Source: DASZTV01 sp035548055
GTDB lineage: Bacteria > Actinomycetota > Actinomycetes > JAFAQI01
Assembly: GCA_035548055.1 (NCBI GenBank)
Contig: DASZTL010000071.1
Coordinates: forward strand, 1 to 13,681
Length of the DNA stretch: 13,681 nt
Direction of reading: 5' to 3'
Shown: piece after piece, positions 7,066 through 13,558 of the stretch
How positions within the stretch are numbered: position 1 is the stretch's first letter
Layout of the letters: every line of letters begins with the position of its first letter
Position numbers and translations under genes: made by a program
The notes under the pieces: model-generated
Told to the model about the DNA's origin: nothing
What the model saw: only the letters and a program-made list of their open reading frames with translations
Database searches by the model: none

Positions 7066-7641
7066 ATGACAGCAACGACCGCCGAGCGGCCAACAGCGCC
7101 GCGGCTCAAGCAGCGCTACCGCGACGAGATCGTCGGGTCGCTGCGTGAGCAGTTCGGCTACGCCAACGTCATGCAGGTGCCTACCTTGGTCAAGGTCAAG
7201 GTGAACATGGGTGTCGGCGACGCGGCCAAGGACGGCAAGCTGATCGAGGGCGCGGTCCGCGACCTCACGCTGATCACCGGTCAGAAGCCGGCTGTCGCCC
7301 GGGCGCGCAAGTCGATCGCGCAGTTCAAGCTGCGCGAAGGCATGCCGATCGGTGCCCATGTCACGCTGCGTGGCGACCGGATGTGGGAGTTCGTCGATCG
7401 GCTGCTGTCGATCGCGCTTCCCCGGATCCGGGACTTCCGCGGGCTGGACGGACGCAAGCTCGACGGCAACGGCAACTACACGTTCGGTCTCAACGAGCAG
7501 GCGATGTTCCACGAGATCGACCCGGACTCGATCGACCGGGTTCGTGGCATGGACATCACGCTCGTGACAAGCGCCCCAACCGACGACGAGGGGCGCGCGT
7601 TGCTGCGGGCGCTCGGATTCCCGTTCAAGGAGATGCAGTAG
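7066..7641 (+). CDS. rplE: 50S ribosomal protein L5
   Basis: L5 binds 5S rRNA and forms the B1b intersubunit bridge. From the ATG at 7066 the product has 191 residues, usual for actinobacteria. Conserved segments are LKQRYRDEIVGSLREQFGY, KVKVNMGVGDAAKDGKLIEG, LITGQKPAVARARKSIAQFK, the REGMPIGAHVTLRG loop, FRGLDGRKLDGNGNYTFGL and the C-terminal LLRALGFPF. GAGGGG at 7054-7059, overlapping the rplX stop, precedes the ATG. The frame is open further upstream into rplX, but that part has no L5 similarity. The stop abuts the rpsN start (TAGATG). Confidence 0.97.
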   Translation: MTATTAERPTAPRLKQRYRDEIVGSLREQFGYANVMQVPTLVKVKVNMGVGDAAKDGKLIEGAVRDLTLITGQKPAVARARKSIAQFKLREGMPIGAHVTLRGDRMWEFVDRLLSIALPRIRDFRGLDGRKLDGNGNYTFGLNEQAMFHEIDPDSIDRVRGMDITLVTSAPTDDEGRALLRALGFPFKEMQ

Positions 7642-7827
7642 ATGGCAACCAAGGCACTTCGGGCGAAGGCCGCGCGCAAGCCGAAGTTCGCCGTGCGCGG
7701 ATACACCCGGTGCTCGCGCTGCGGCAGGTCGCGCGCGGTGTACCGCGTGTTCGGGCTGTGCCGTATCTGTGTCCGTCAGATGGCCCACGCCGGCGAGCTC
7801 CCCGGCATCACGAAGTCGTCCTGGTAA
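7642..7827 (+). CDS. rpsN: 30S ribosomal protein S14, zinc-binding short type
   Basis: S14 is in the 30S head next to S3 and S10. The 61-residue product is the short zinc (C+) form, with C24/C27 (CSRC) and C40/C43 (CRIC), the core RGYTRCSRCGRSRAVYRVFG, and the typical C-terminal GELPGITKSSW. AAGGAG at 7627-7632, in the end of rplE, is the ribosome binding site. The start directly abuts the rplE stop. It is followed by an 88-bp non-coding, structured spacer before rpsH, which is unusual for this tightly packed operon. Confidence 0.98.
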   Translation: MATKALRAKAARKPKFAVRGYTRCSRCGRSRAVYRVFGLCRICVRQMAHAGELPGITKSSW

Positions 7828-7839
7828 CTCACCCAATGC

Positions 7840-7900
7840 TTCTCACTCGAACCAGCTCGGGCGCTGTTCCCTCGCGGGAGCGTTTCGAGCGAAGCGAGAA
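7840..7900 (+). other. Nested stem structure in the rpsN-rpsH spacer
   Basis: The 88-bp gap 7828-7915 can fold as follows: 7840-7844 with 7896-7900 (5 bp), then 7846-7851 with 7884-7889 (6 bp), separated by an asymmetric internal loop (one base against six). Inside sits a hairpin, 7866-7871 with 7876-7881 (6 bp with one G/T pair, loop TCGC). The right arm runs into AAAGG (7899-7903), the only purine-rich candidate ribosome binding site before the rpsH ATG at 7916. Folding could thus influence rpsH translation. An alternative pairing, 7871-7875 with 7894-7898, is also possible. Function is not known from the sequence. Confidence 0.5.
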
Positions 7901-7915
7901 AGGCTCACGCGAAAC

Positions 7916-8332
7916 ATGACAATGACCGACCCGATCGCAGACATGCTCACTCGTCTGCGCAACGCGAACTCGGCATACCACGACACGGTGTCGATGCCGC
8001 ACTCCTCGATCAAGGCGCACATCGCCGAGATCCTGCAGCAGGAGGGCTACATCGCCGGCTGGGCGGTGCAGGAGCCGGACCCGGCCGCGAAGACCGGCCC
8101 TGGCAAGACCCTGGTCGTCACGCTCAAGTACGGCCCGAACCGGGAGCGTTCCATCGCGGGTATCAAGCGGGTGAGCAAGCCGGGTCTGCGTGTGTACGCC
8201 AAGGCCACCAACCTGCCTCGGGTGCTCGGCGGTCTCGGCGTGGCGATCATCTCGACCTCCGGTGGTCTTCGGACCGACCGGCAGTGCTCCAAGTCTCAGG
8301 TAGGCGGGGAAGTCCTCGCCTACGTGTGGTGA
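7916..8332 (+). CDS. rpsH: 30S ribosomal protein S8
   Basis: S8 is a primary 16S rRNA-binding protein of the 30S body; in E. coli it also represses the spc operon by binding its mRNA. The 138-residue product begins MTMTDPIADMLTRLRNANSA and contains KAHIAEILQQEGYIAGW, GIKRVSKPGLRVYAK, LGGLGVAIISTSGGL and VGGEVLAYVW. Against the usual 132-residue actinobacterial form there is an extra segment of about six residues (around 52-62, QEPDPAAKTGPGK) in a surface loop. C124 stands where alanine is common. The ATG at 7916 is preferred to the ATG at 7922 because actinobacterial S8 starts MTMTDP. The ribosome binding site (AAAGG, 7899-7903) is weak and distant. Confidence 0.96.
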   Translation: MTMTDPIADMLTRLRNANSAYHDTVSMPHSSIKAHIAEILQQEGYIAGWAVQEPDPAAKTGPGKTLVVTLKYGPNRERSIAGIKRVSKPGLRVYAKATNLPRVLGGLGVAIISTSGGLRTDRQCSKSQVGGEVLAYVW

Positions 8333-8345
8333 CGGGAGGTATGCG

Positions 8346-8882
8346 ATGAGCCGCATCGGTCGTTTGCCGATCCCCGTTCCGTCCGGCGTCGAGGTCACCA
8401 TCAACGGCCGCACGATCACCGTGAAGGGCCCGAAGGGTGAGCTGACGCACACCGTCGTCGAGCCGATCAGCGTTGAGCAGTCGGAAGGCACGCTCCTCGT
8501 GCAGCGTCCCGATGACGAGCGCGACAGCAAGGCTCGCCACGGCCTGACCCGCACGCTGGTCAACAACATGGTCGTCGGTGTCACGGAGGGCTACTCCAAG
8601 ACGCTCGAGATCGTCGGCACCGGTTACCGAGTCCAGGCCAAGGGCAAGGATCTCGAGTTCGCGCTCGGGTTCAGTCACCCCGTACCCGTCCCCGCGCCGG
8701 ACGGCATCACCTTCGCGGTGGAGTCGCCAACCCGCTTCTCGGTCTCGGGTATCGACAAGCAGCAGGTCGGCGAGGTCGCCGCCAACATCCGAAAGATCCG
8801 CAAGCCGGAGCCCTACAAGGGCAAGGGTGTGCGCTACGCGGGCGAGGTCGTCCGTCGCAAGGCCGGAAAGGCTGGTAAGTAG
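8346..8882 (+). CDS. rplF: 50S ribosomal protein L6
   Basis: L6 binds 23S rRNA near the factor-binding site. The 178-residue product is of standard length and begins MSRIGRLPIPVPSGVEV. It shows the first half-domain with VKGPKGELTHTVVEP, GLTRTLVNNMVVGVTEGYSK and GTGYRVQAKGKDLEFALGFS, and in the second half-domain the C-terminal signature PEPYKGKGVRYAGEVVRRK. GGAGG at 8335-8339 precedes the ATG at 8346. The stop abuts the rplR ATG with no spacer (TAGATG). Confidence 0.98.
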   Translation: MSRIGRLPIPVPSGVEVTINGRTITVKGPKGELTHTVVEPISVEQSEGTLLVQRPDDERDSKARHGLTRTLVNNMVVGVTEGYSKTLEIVGTGYRVQAKGKDLEFALGFSHPVPVPAPDGITFAVESPTRFSVSGIDKQQVGEVAANIRKIRKPEPYKGKGVRYAGEVVRRKAGKAGK

Positions 8883-9254
8883 ATGCCCGGCACACGAGTT
8901 TCGGAGCAGCGCCGTACGTCGCGTGCGCGTCGCCATCTTCGGGTGCGCAAGAAGGTCAGCGGCACGTCGGTGCGTCCCCGCATGGTCATCAACCGATCGG
9001 CTCGTCACATCTACGTGCAGATCGTCGACGACACCGTCGGCCGTACGCTGGTGTCGGCGTCGACGCTCGACGACGGCATCCGGAGCGCCTCGGGCGACAA
9101 GAAGGCCCGCGCTGCTCAGGTTGGCAAGCTCGTGGCCGAGCGTGCCGGCAGTGCCGGGATCGGCAAGGTCGTCTTCGACCGCGGTGGCAACCGCTACCAC
9201 GGCCGCATCGCTGCGCTGGCTGATGCAGCCCGCGAAGCTGGATTGGAGTTCTGA
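8883..9254 (+). CDS. rplR: 50S ribosomal protein L18
   Basis: L18 binds 5S rRNA together with L5 in the central protuberance. The 123-residue product has a basic N-terminus with RARRHLRVRKKVSGTSVRPR, the core NRSARHIYVQIVDDTVGRTL, and the C-terminal GNRYHGRIAALADAAREAGL that marks the family. The start directly follows the rplF stop; GGAAAGG at 8865-8871 is a possible, somewhat distant ribosome binding site, so coupling to rplF is likely. The stop overlaps rpsE in TGATG. Confidence 0.98.
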   Translation: MPGTRVSEQRRTSRARRHLRVRKKVSGTSVRPRMVINRSARHIYVQIVDDTVGRTLVSASTLDDGIRSASGDKKARAAQVGKLVAERAGSAGIGKVVFDRGGNRYHGRIAALADAAREAGLEF

Positions 9255-9856
9255 TGCCCGGACCACAACGTGGCGGGGGTGGCGGCGAGCGCCGCGAACG
9301 GCGCGACGGTGGCCGCGGCGACCGCGGCGGTGCTCCGCAGAGCCAGTACCTCGAGCGGGTCGTCGCGATCAACCGGGTCGCGAAGGTCGTCAAGGGCGGT
9401 CGGCGGTTCAGCTTCACCGCGCTCGTCGTCGTCGGTGATGGCGACGGCCAGGTCGGCGTCGGCTACGGAAAGGCCAAGGAGGTGCCCGCGGCGATCGCCA
9501 AGGGTGTCGAAGAGGCCAAGAAGCACTTCTTCGCGGTGCCGCGGATCCAGGGTTCGATCCCGCACCCGGTGCAGGGTGAGGACGCGGCCGGCGTCGTACT
9601 GCTCAAGCCGGCATCGCCTGGTACCGGCGTGATCGCCGGTGGTCCGGTGCGCGCCGTCCTGGAGTGCGCCGGCATCCATGACGTGCTGTCGAAGTCGCTC
9701 GGATCCTCGAACCCGATCAACATCGTTCACGCGACGGTGGCGGCGTTGAAGGACCTCCACCGTCCCGAGGAGATCGCGGCTCGTCGTGGCCTGCCGATCG
9801 AGGACGTCGCGCCCGCCGCCATGCTGCGCGCCCGCGCTGCGGGAGCGGGGGCCTGA
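9254..9856 (+). CDS. rpsE: 30S ribosomal protein S5 with Arg/Gly-rich N-terminus
   Basis: S5 is at the mRNA entry site and takes part in decoding accuracy. The 200-residue product opens with about 27 Gly/Arg-rich residues (GGGGGERRERRDGGRGDRGG), a disordered extension common in actinobacteria. The double-stranded-RNA-binding-like S5 N-domain follows (YLERVVAINRVAKVVKGGRR, FSFTALVVVGDG, VGVGYGKAKEVPAAIAKG). Then comes the C-domain with PGTGVIAGGPVRAVLECAGI and KSLGSSNPINIVHATVAAL. GGAG at 9245-9248 precedes the ATG, which overlaps the rplR stop by one base. The stop overlaps rpmD in TGATG. Confidence 0.98.
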   Translation: MPGPQRGGGGGERRERRDGGRGDRGGAPQSQYLERVVAINRVAKVVKGGRRFSFTALVVVGDGDGQVGVGYGKAKEVPAAIAKGVEEAKKHFFAVPRIQGSIPHPVQGEDAAGVVLLKPASPGTGVIAGGPVRAVLECAGIHDVLSKSLGSSNPINIVHATVAALKDLHRPEEIAARRGLPIEDVAPAAMLRARAAGAGA

Positions 9857-10038
9857 TGGGACGCCTGAAGATCACTCAGAAGCGGTCGCCGATCGGCGGC
9901 ACGCACAGCCAGCGCGAGACCCTGCGGACGCTGGGGCTCAAGCGCATGCGTGACGTGGTCGTGCACGAGGACCGTCCCGAGATCCGGGGTATGGCCCGCA
10001 CGGTTGCGCATCTCGTAGACGTCGAGGAGGTCGACTAG
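9856..10038 (+). CDS. rpmD: 50S ribosomal protein L30
   Basis: L30 is a small 50S protein binding 23S rRNA. The 60-residue product has the whole short bacterial domain: LKITQKRSPIGGTHSQRETL, RTLGLKRMRDVVVHEDRPEI and RGMARTVAHLVDVEEV. Its ATG overlaps the rpsE stop by one base, with GGGAG at 9841-9845 upstream. rplO follows after two bases, with its GGAGG (10026-10030) inside the end of this gene. Confidence 0.98.
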   Translation: MGRLKITQKRSPIGGTHSQRETLRTLGLKRMRDVVVHEDRPEIRGMARTVAHLVDVEEVD

Positions 10039-10040
10039 CG

Positions 10041-10481
10041 ATGACGCTGAAGGTGCATCACCTGCGCCCGGCGCCGGGCGCGCACACCCCGAAGACGCGG
10101 GTCGGTCGCGGCGAAGGCTCGAAGGGCAAGACCGCGGGTCGCGGCACGAAGGGCACAAAGGCTCGCTACCAGGTCCCGGCTGCCTTCGAGGGCGGCCAGA
10201 TGCCGCTGCACATGCGGCTGCCGAAGCTGAAGGGCTTCACGAACCCGTTCCGCACCGAGTACCAGGTCGTCAACCTGACCAGGTTGGCCGAGCTGTTCCC
10301 GGCCGGCGGCGAGGTCGACCCCGAGGTGCTCGTGGCCCGTGGCGCGGTTCGCAAAGGTGAGCTCGTCAAGGTGCTCGGCAACGGTGAGATCGGTGTGGCG
10401 CTGACGGTTCGTGCACATGCGTTTTCGCAGGTCGCACGCGAGAAGATCGTCGCCGCCGGGGGCACCGCGACCGACCTGTAG
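10041..10481 (+). CDS. rplO: 50S ribosomal protein L15
   Basis: L15 is a late 50S assembly protein. The 146-residue product has the basic, glycine-rich N-terminal extension (LRPAPGAHTPKTRVGRGEGS, KGKTAGRGTKGTKAR), then AAFEGGQMPLHMRLPKLKGF and the globular C-terminal domain with VKVLGNGEIGVALTVRAHAF, all in family order. GGAGG at 10026-10030 precedes the ATG. It is the last ribosomal protein gene before secY, from which a 62-bp spacer separates it. Confidence 0.98.
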   Translation: MTLKVHHLRPAPGAHTPKTRVGRGEGSKGKTAGRGTKGTKARYQVPAAFEGGQMPLHMRLPKLKGFTNPFRTEYQVVNLTRLAELFPAGGEVDPEVLVARGAVRKGELVKVLGNGEIGVALTVRAHAFSQVAREKIVAAGGTATDL

Positions 10482-10504
10482 TCAGCCGCGGCGACATCGC
10501 CGGA

Positions 10505-10528
10505 TAGTCTCGCCAGACCCGCCAGACC
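10505..10528 (+). promoter_or_regulatory. Weak promoter-like element and 9-bp tandem repeat before secY
   Basis: TAGTCT (10505-10510) fits the actinobacterial -10 pattern TANNNT, but the bases 17-18 nt upstream (TCAGCC or GTCAGC) are a poor -35. Immediately after it, CGCCAGACC occurs twice in tandem (10511-10519 and 10520-10528). A small hairpin (10489-10493 with 10498-10502) precedes the element. An internal start site for secY-adk-map is possible but not well supported. Confidence 0.3.
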
Positions 10529-10543
10529 GCCCCAGGAGGAGCC

Positions 10544-11872
10544 GTGCTTTCCGCTTTTGGCAGGGCCTTCCGCACGCCGGACCTGCGTAAGAAGCTGCTG
10601 TTCACGCTGGCGATCCTGGCGCTGTTCCGGTGGGGTTCCACGCTGCCGGCGCCGGGGGTCGACTACTCCAACGTCCACGAGTGCCTGGATCTGCAGAAGA
10701 ACAGCTCGGTCCTGCAGCTGATCAACCTGTTCAGCGGCGGCGCGCTGCTTCAGCTCACCGTCTTCGCGCTCGGCATCATGCCGTACATCACGAGCAGCAT
10801 CATCCTGCAGCTGCTGGTCGTCGTGATCCCGCGCCTGGAACGGCTGAAGGACCAGGGGCAAAGCGGCCAGGCGAAGATCACGCAGTACACGCGCTACCTG
10901 ACCGTCGCGCTCGCCATCCTGCAGTCCACCGGCATCGTCGCCCTCGCCCGCAGCGGCCGGCTGTTGCAGTGCACCGACTCTGCCGGCCAGCAGATCCCGC
11001 TGCTGCACTCCGAATCGGTCTTCAGCATCATCACGCTGGTCGTCACGATGACGGCCGGCACTGCCGTGATCATGTGGTTCGGCGAGCTGATCACCGACCG
11101 CGGCATCGGCAACGGCATGTCGCTGCTGATCTTCACCTCGATCGCGGCCCGCTTCCCGAGCCAGGGCAGTGCGATCCTGCAGGAGAAGGGCACGACGACC
11201 TTCATCATCGTGCTGCTGATCGGTGTCCTCATCATCGTCGGCATCGTGTTCATGGAGCAGGGCCAACGACGGATCCCGGTCCAATATGCGAAACGCATGA
11301 TCGGGCGGCGCATGTACGGCGGCACCTCGACGTACATCCCGCTGAAGGTGAACCAGGCGGGCGTCATCCCGGTCATCTTCTCGTCGTCGCTGCTCTACCT
11401 CCCGCAGCTGCTCGGGCAGGTCTGGTCGTCGAACACCACCTTCAACCAGTTCGTGAGCACGCATTTCAACCCGAACAACCCGAACTGGGTCTACGTCGGC
11501 AGTTACGCCCTGCTGACCATCTTCTTCACGTACTTCTACGTCGCGATCACGTTCAACCCCGTCGAGGTCAGCGACAACATGCGCAAGTACGGCGGCTTCA
11601 TCCCGGGTATCCGGCCCGGACGTCCGACGGCGGAGTACCTCGAGTACGTGCTGTCGCGAATCACCCTGCCGGGCTCGCTGTACCTGACGGCGATCGCGGT
11701 GCTGCCGATCCTTGCCCTTCACTACCTGCCTGGTGGCGGCGCGGGCGGCTCGGACCAGGCCTTCCCCTTCGGCGGTACGTCGATCCTGATTCTGGTCGGC
11801 GTGGGCCTCGACACCTCGAAGCAGATCGAGAGCCAGCTCATGCTGCGCAATTACGAAGGCTTTCTGCGCTAG
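10544..11872 (+). CDS. secY: Preprotein translocase subunit SecY
   Basis: SecY is the channel of the SecYEG complex in the cytoplasmic membrane and passes or inserts unfolded proteins from the ribosome or SecA. The 442-residue product is of normal length for this ten-span family. Visible are the first membrane segment (KLLFTLAILALFRWGSTLP), the GIMPYITSSIILQLL signature (residues 77-91), GQAKITQYTRYLTVALA (from 108), the cytosolic loop IPVQYAKRMIGRRMYGG (from 244) that contacts SecA or the ribosome, and the C-terminal SKQIESQLMLRNYEGFLR. The start is GTG at 10544 with AGGAGG at 10534-10539, a strong site. The stop overlaps the adk GTG in TAGTG. Confidence 0.98.
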   Translation: MLSAFGRAFRTPDLRKKLLFTLAILALFRWGSTLPAPGVDYSNVHECLDLQKNSSVLQLINLFSGGALLQLTVFALGIMPYITSSIILQLLVVVIPRLERLKDQGQSGQAKITQYTRYLTVALAILQSTGIVALARSGRLLQCTDSAGQQIPLLHSESVFSIITLVVTMTAGTAVIMWFGELITDRGIGNGMSLLIFTSIAARFPSQGSAILQEKGTTTFIIVLLIGVLIIVGIVFMEQGQRRIPVQYAKRMIGRRMYGGTSTYIPLKVNQAGVIPVIFSSSLLYLPQLLGQVWSSNTTFNQFVSTHFNPNNPNWVYVGSYALLTIFFTYFYVAITFNPVEVSDNMRKYGGFIPGIRPGRPTAEYLEYVLSRITLPGSLYLTAIAVLPILALHYLPGGGAGGSDQAFPFGGTSILILVGVGLDTSKQIESQLMLRNYEGFLR

Positions 11873-12525
11873 TGCGCCTCGTCCTGGTGGGCCCGCCGGG
11901 CGCCGGGAAGGGCACGCAAGCCCAGTTCATTGCCGCCCATCTCGCCGTTCCGAAGATCTCGACGGGCGACATCTTCCGGGCCAACGTGAGCCAGGGGACT
12001 CCGCTGGGCAAGCAGGCGAAGGAGTTCATGGACGCCGGCGACCTGGTCCCGGACGAGATCACGATCGGCATGGTCCGCGACCGGCTCGCCGAGCCCGACG
12101 CGACGCGTGGCTTCTTGCTCGACGGCTTCCCGCGGACGGTTCCGCAGGCGGGTCGGCTCGATGAGATTCTCGCCGAGATGGACACCAAGCTGGACGTCGT
12201 TCTCGAGCTCGTTGTGGACGCCGACGAGGTCGTACGACGGCTCTCGGGCCGGCGTACCTGTCGCAATTGCGGTCACATCTGGCACGTCGACTTCGATCCC
12301 CCAGCCGAGGCGGGGGTCTGCGACAACTGCGGTGGCGAGCTGTTCCAGCGTGACGACGACAAGCCGGACACCATCCGTCATCGTCTCGAGGTCTACGAAG
12401 AGCAGACGGCGCCGTTGATCGGGTATTACGCCACCCGAGGGATCCTGGTCGGCATCGATGCGACTGGGCCGGTTGACGACGTGACGGAGCGGGCGTCGGC
12501 GGCACTGCGCCCGTTCGGGCGTTGA
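11872..12525 (+). CDS. adk: Adenylate kinase, long zinc-LID form
   Basis: Adenylate kinase interconverts ATP plus AMP and two ADP in the cytoplasm. From the GTG at 11872 the product has 217 residues. Motifs are the P-loop GPPGAGKGT (residues 7-15), STGDIFR (30-36), DGFPRT (84-89) and the LID domain from about 125 to 163, which carries C130/C133 and C150/C153, the four-cysteine zinc-type LID. Arginines in RRT and DTIRHRLEVY complete the site. The frame is also open upstream across secY, but that part is not Adk-like and the P-loop position fixes the start. The ribosome binding site is weak (GAAGG, 11855-11859); the one-base overlap TAGTG with secY suggests coupled translation. Confidence 0.97.
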   Translation: MRLVLVGPPGAGKGTQAQFIAAHLAVPKISTGDIFRANVSQGTPLGKQAKEFMDAGDLVPDEITIGMVRDRLAEPDATRGFLLDGFPRTVPQAGRLDEILAEMDTKLDVVLELVVDADEVVRRLSGRRTCRNCGHIWHVDFDPPAEAGVCDNCGGELFQRDDDKPDTIRHRLEVYEEQTAPLIGYYATRGILVGIDATGPVDDVTERASAALRPFGR

Positions 12526-12550
12526 ACTTGACACTTCATGAATAGTCGGT

Positions 12551-12558
12551 GGAGGAGG
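12551..12558 (+). promoter_or_regulatory. Ribosome binding site that fixes the map start
   Basis: GGAGGAGG is a strong purine-rich site nine bases before the ATG at 12568. It lies downstream of the in-frame ATG at 12538 and so argues against that earlier start. Confidence 0.8.
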
Positions 12559-12567
12559 CGAGCCCAG

Positions 12568-13392
12568 ATGATCCAGATCAAGTCACGCGACGAGATCGCG
12601 AAGATGCGCGAGGCGGGAATCGTCGTCGGCAACACGCTCGCCAAGCTGCGCGACGCGGTACGGCCGGGGATGTCGACGGCTGACCTCGACGACATCGCGC
12701 GCGCTTCGATCCGCGACGCAGGTGCCACTCCATCGTTCCTCGGCTACCACGGCTTCCCGGCGACGATCTGCACGTCCGTCAACGAACAGATCGTCCACGG
12801 CATCCCGTCACCGAAGGCCGTCTTCCACGAGGGCGACATCCTGTCCCTCGACTGTGGCGCGATCGTCGACGGCTACCACGGTGATGCGGCCATCACGGTG
12901 GGCGTCGGCGAGATCGCGCCCGAGCTGCAGGAGCTGCTGCGGGTCACCGAAGAGTCGCTCTGGCACGGCATGGCGGCGGCGCGCCTCGGCGGCCGGCTGA
13001 TCGACATCTCCCGAGCGATCGAGACCTACATCCGGTCACAGCCGCACCCGCTCGGCGGGAGCTGGGGGATCGTCGAGGAGTACGTCGGCCACGGCATCGG
13101 CACCGAGATGCACCAGGACCCGCAGGTCCACAACTACGTCGGGCCGCGGATGGGCAAAGGGCCGGAGCTCGTCGAGGGCCTCGCGCTGGCGGTCGAGCCG
13201 ATGATCAACCTCGGCAGCCGGATGACGAAGGTGCTCGACGACGGCTGGACGGTCGTCACCGCCGACGGGACGCCGTCGGCCCACTTCGAGCACTCGTTCA
13301 CGATCACCGAAGAGGGCCCCTGGGTGCTCACCGCGCTCGACGGCGGCCGCGAGCGGATCGCCGCGATCGCCGGCGTCGCAGCCCCGGCCTAG
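12568..13392 (+). CDS. map: Methionine aminopeptidase, type I
   Basis: This metalloprotease removes the N-terminal methionine from nascent proteins. From the ATG at 12568 the product has 274 residues. The family's substrate histidine and five metal ligands are in place: H77 (VNEQIVHGIP), D95 (SLDCG), D106 (GYHGDAA), H175 (VGHGIGTEMH), E210 (AVEPMI) and E241 (FEHSFTITEEG). The protein is therefore expected to be active. The start beginning MIQIKSRDEIAKMREAG is chosen because GGAGGAGG at 12551-12558 precedes it and the family starts here; an ATG at 12538 would add ten residues with no ribosome binding site. It follows adk by 42 bp and is the last gene before a strong hairpin. Confidence 0.97.
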   Translation: MIQIKSRDEIAKMREAGIVVGNTLAKLRDAVRPGMSTADLDDIARASIRDAGATPSFLGYHGFPATICTSVNEQIVHGIPSPKAVFHEGDILSLDCGAIVDGYHGDAAITVGVGEIAPELQELLRVTEESLWHGMAAARLGGRLIDISRAIETYIRSQPHPLGGSWGIVEEYVGHGIGTEMHQDPQVHNYVGPRMGKGPELVEGLALAVEPMINLGSRMTKVLDDGWTVVTADGTPSAHFEHSFTITEEGPWVLTALDGGRERIAAIAGVAAPA

Positions 13393-13424
13393 CTTCGCGG
13401 CGACCGTATGTGCGGTAGCTGCTG

Positions 13425-13459
13425 CTATAGGGGGGCGGATGGCACATCCGCTCCCATAG
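13425..13459 (+). terminator. Strong hairpin after map, likely transcription terminator
   Basis: Bases 13431-13441 pair with 13445-13455 (11 bp with one G/T pair) around a 3-nt loop (GCA). Four further pairs, 13425-13428 with 13456-13459, can form if 13429-13430 bulge out. The hairpin starts about 30 bases after the map stop and ends just before the infA promoter, a position that fits the end of the secY-adk-map transcript. As with the hairpin after tuf, no T-run follows. Confidence 0.75.
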
Positions 13460-13469
13460 ACCGCGCGGT

Positions 13470-13498
13470 TTGTACGCCGCGACACGCTCACGTAGACT
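13470..13498 (+). promoter_or_regulatory. Sigma70-type promoter for infA
   Basis: The -35 is TTGTAC (13470-13475) and the -10 is TAGACT (13493-13498), with a 17-base spacer. The -10 fits the actinobacterial housekeeping pattern TANNNT, and the -35 keeps TTG. Transcription would start near 13505, about 54 bases before the infA ATG. The placement between a terminator-like hairpin and infA supports the call. Confidence 0.7.
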
Positions 13499-13503
13499 CT
13501 TTC

Positions 13504-13537
13504 GTTGGCCTGCGACATCGCGGGCTGCTCAACCAAC
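13504..13537 (+). other. Possible stem in the infA leader
   Basis: GTTGG (13504-13508) can pair with CCAAC (13533-13537), closing the leader just after the predicted start of transcription. The 5-bp stem is short with a 24-base loop. It leaves the GGAGG (13552-13556) before infA free. It may be chance. Confidence 0.25.
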
Positions 13538-13558
13538 AATCTGGGATTAGCGGAGGAC

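Noticed and set aside
10166..11722. A 518-codon minus-strand open frame opposite rplO and secY
   Set aside because: Shadow frame opposite two certain genes; low-complexity charged composition (many Arg/Asp/Gln) without family features.
10630..11871. Open frame running through secY in the adk frame, suggesting a 631-residue N-terminally extended Adk
   Set aside because: SecY in the other frame is certain, and Adk homology begins at the GTG at 11872 with the P-loop at residue 7.
12528..12533. Consensus -35 hexamer TTGACA just after adk, suggesting a map promoter
   Set aside because: No -10 (TANNNT) at 16-19 bases; the position falls on the GGAGGAGG ribosome binding site. Chance match or non-functional.
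12538..12567. ATG at 12538 as start of map
   Set aside because: No ribosome binding site upstream, and the strong GGAGGAGG lies between it and the ATG at 12568, where family similarity starts.
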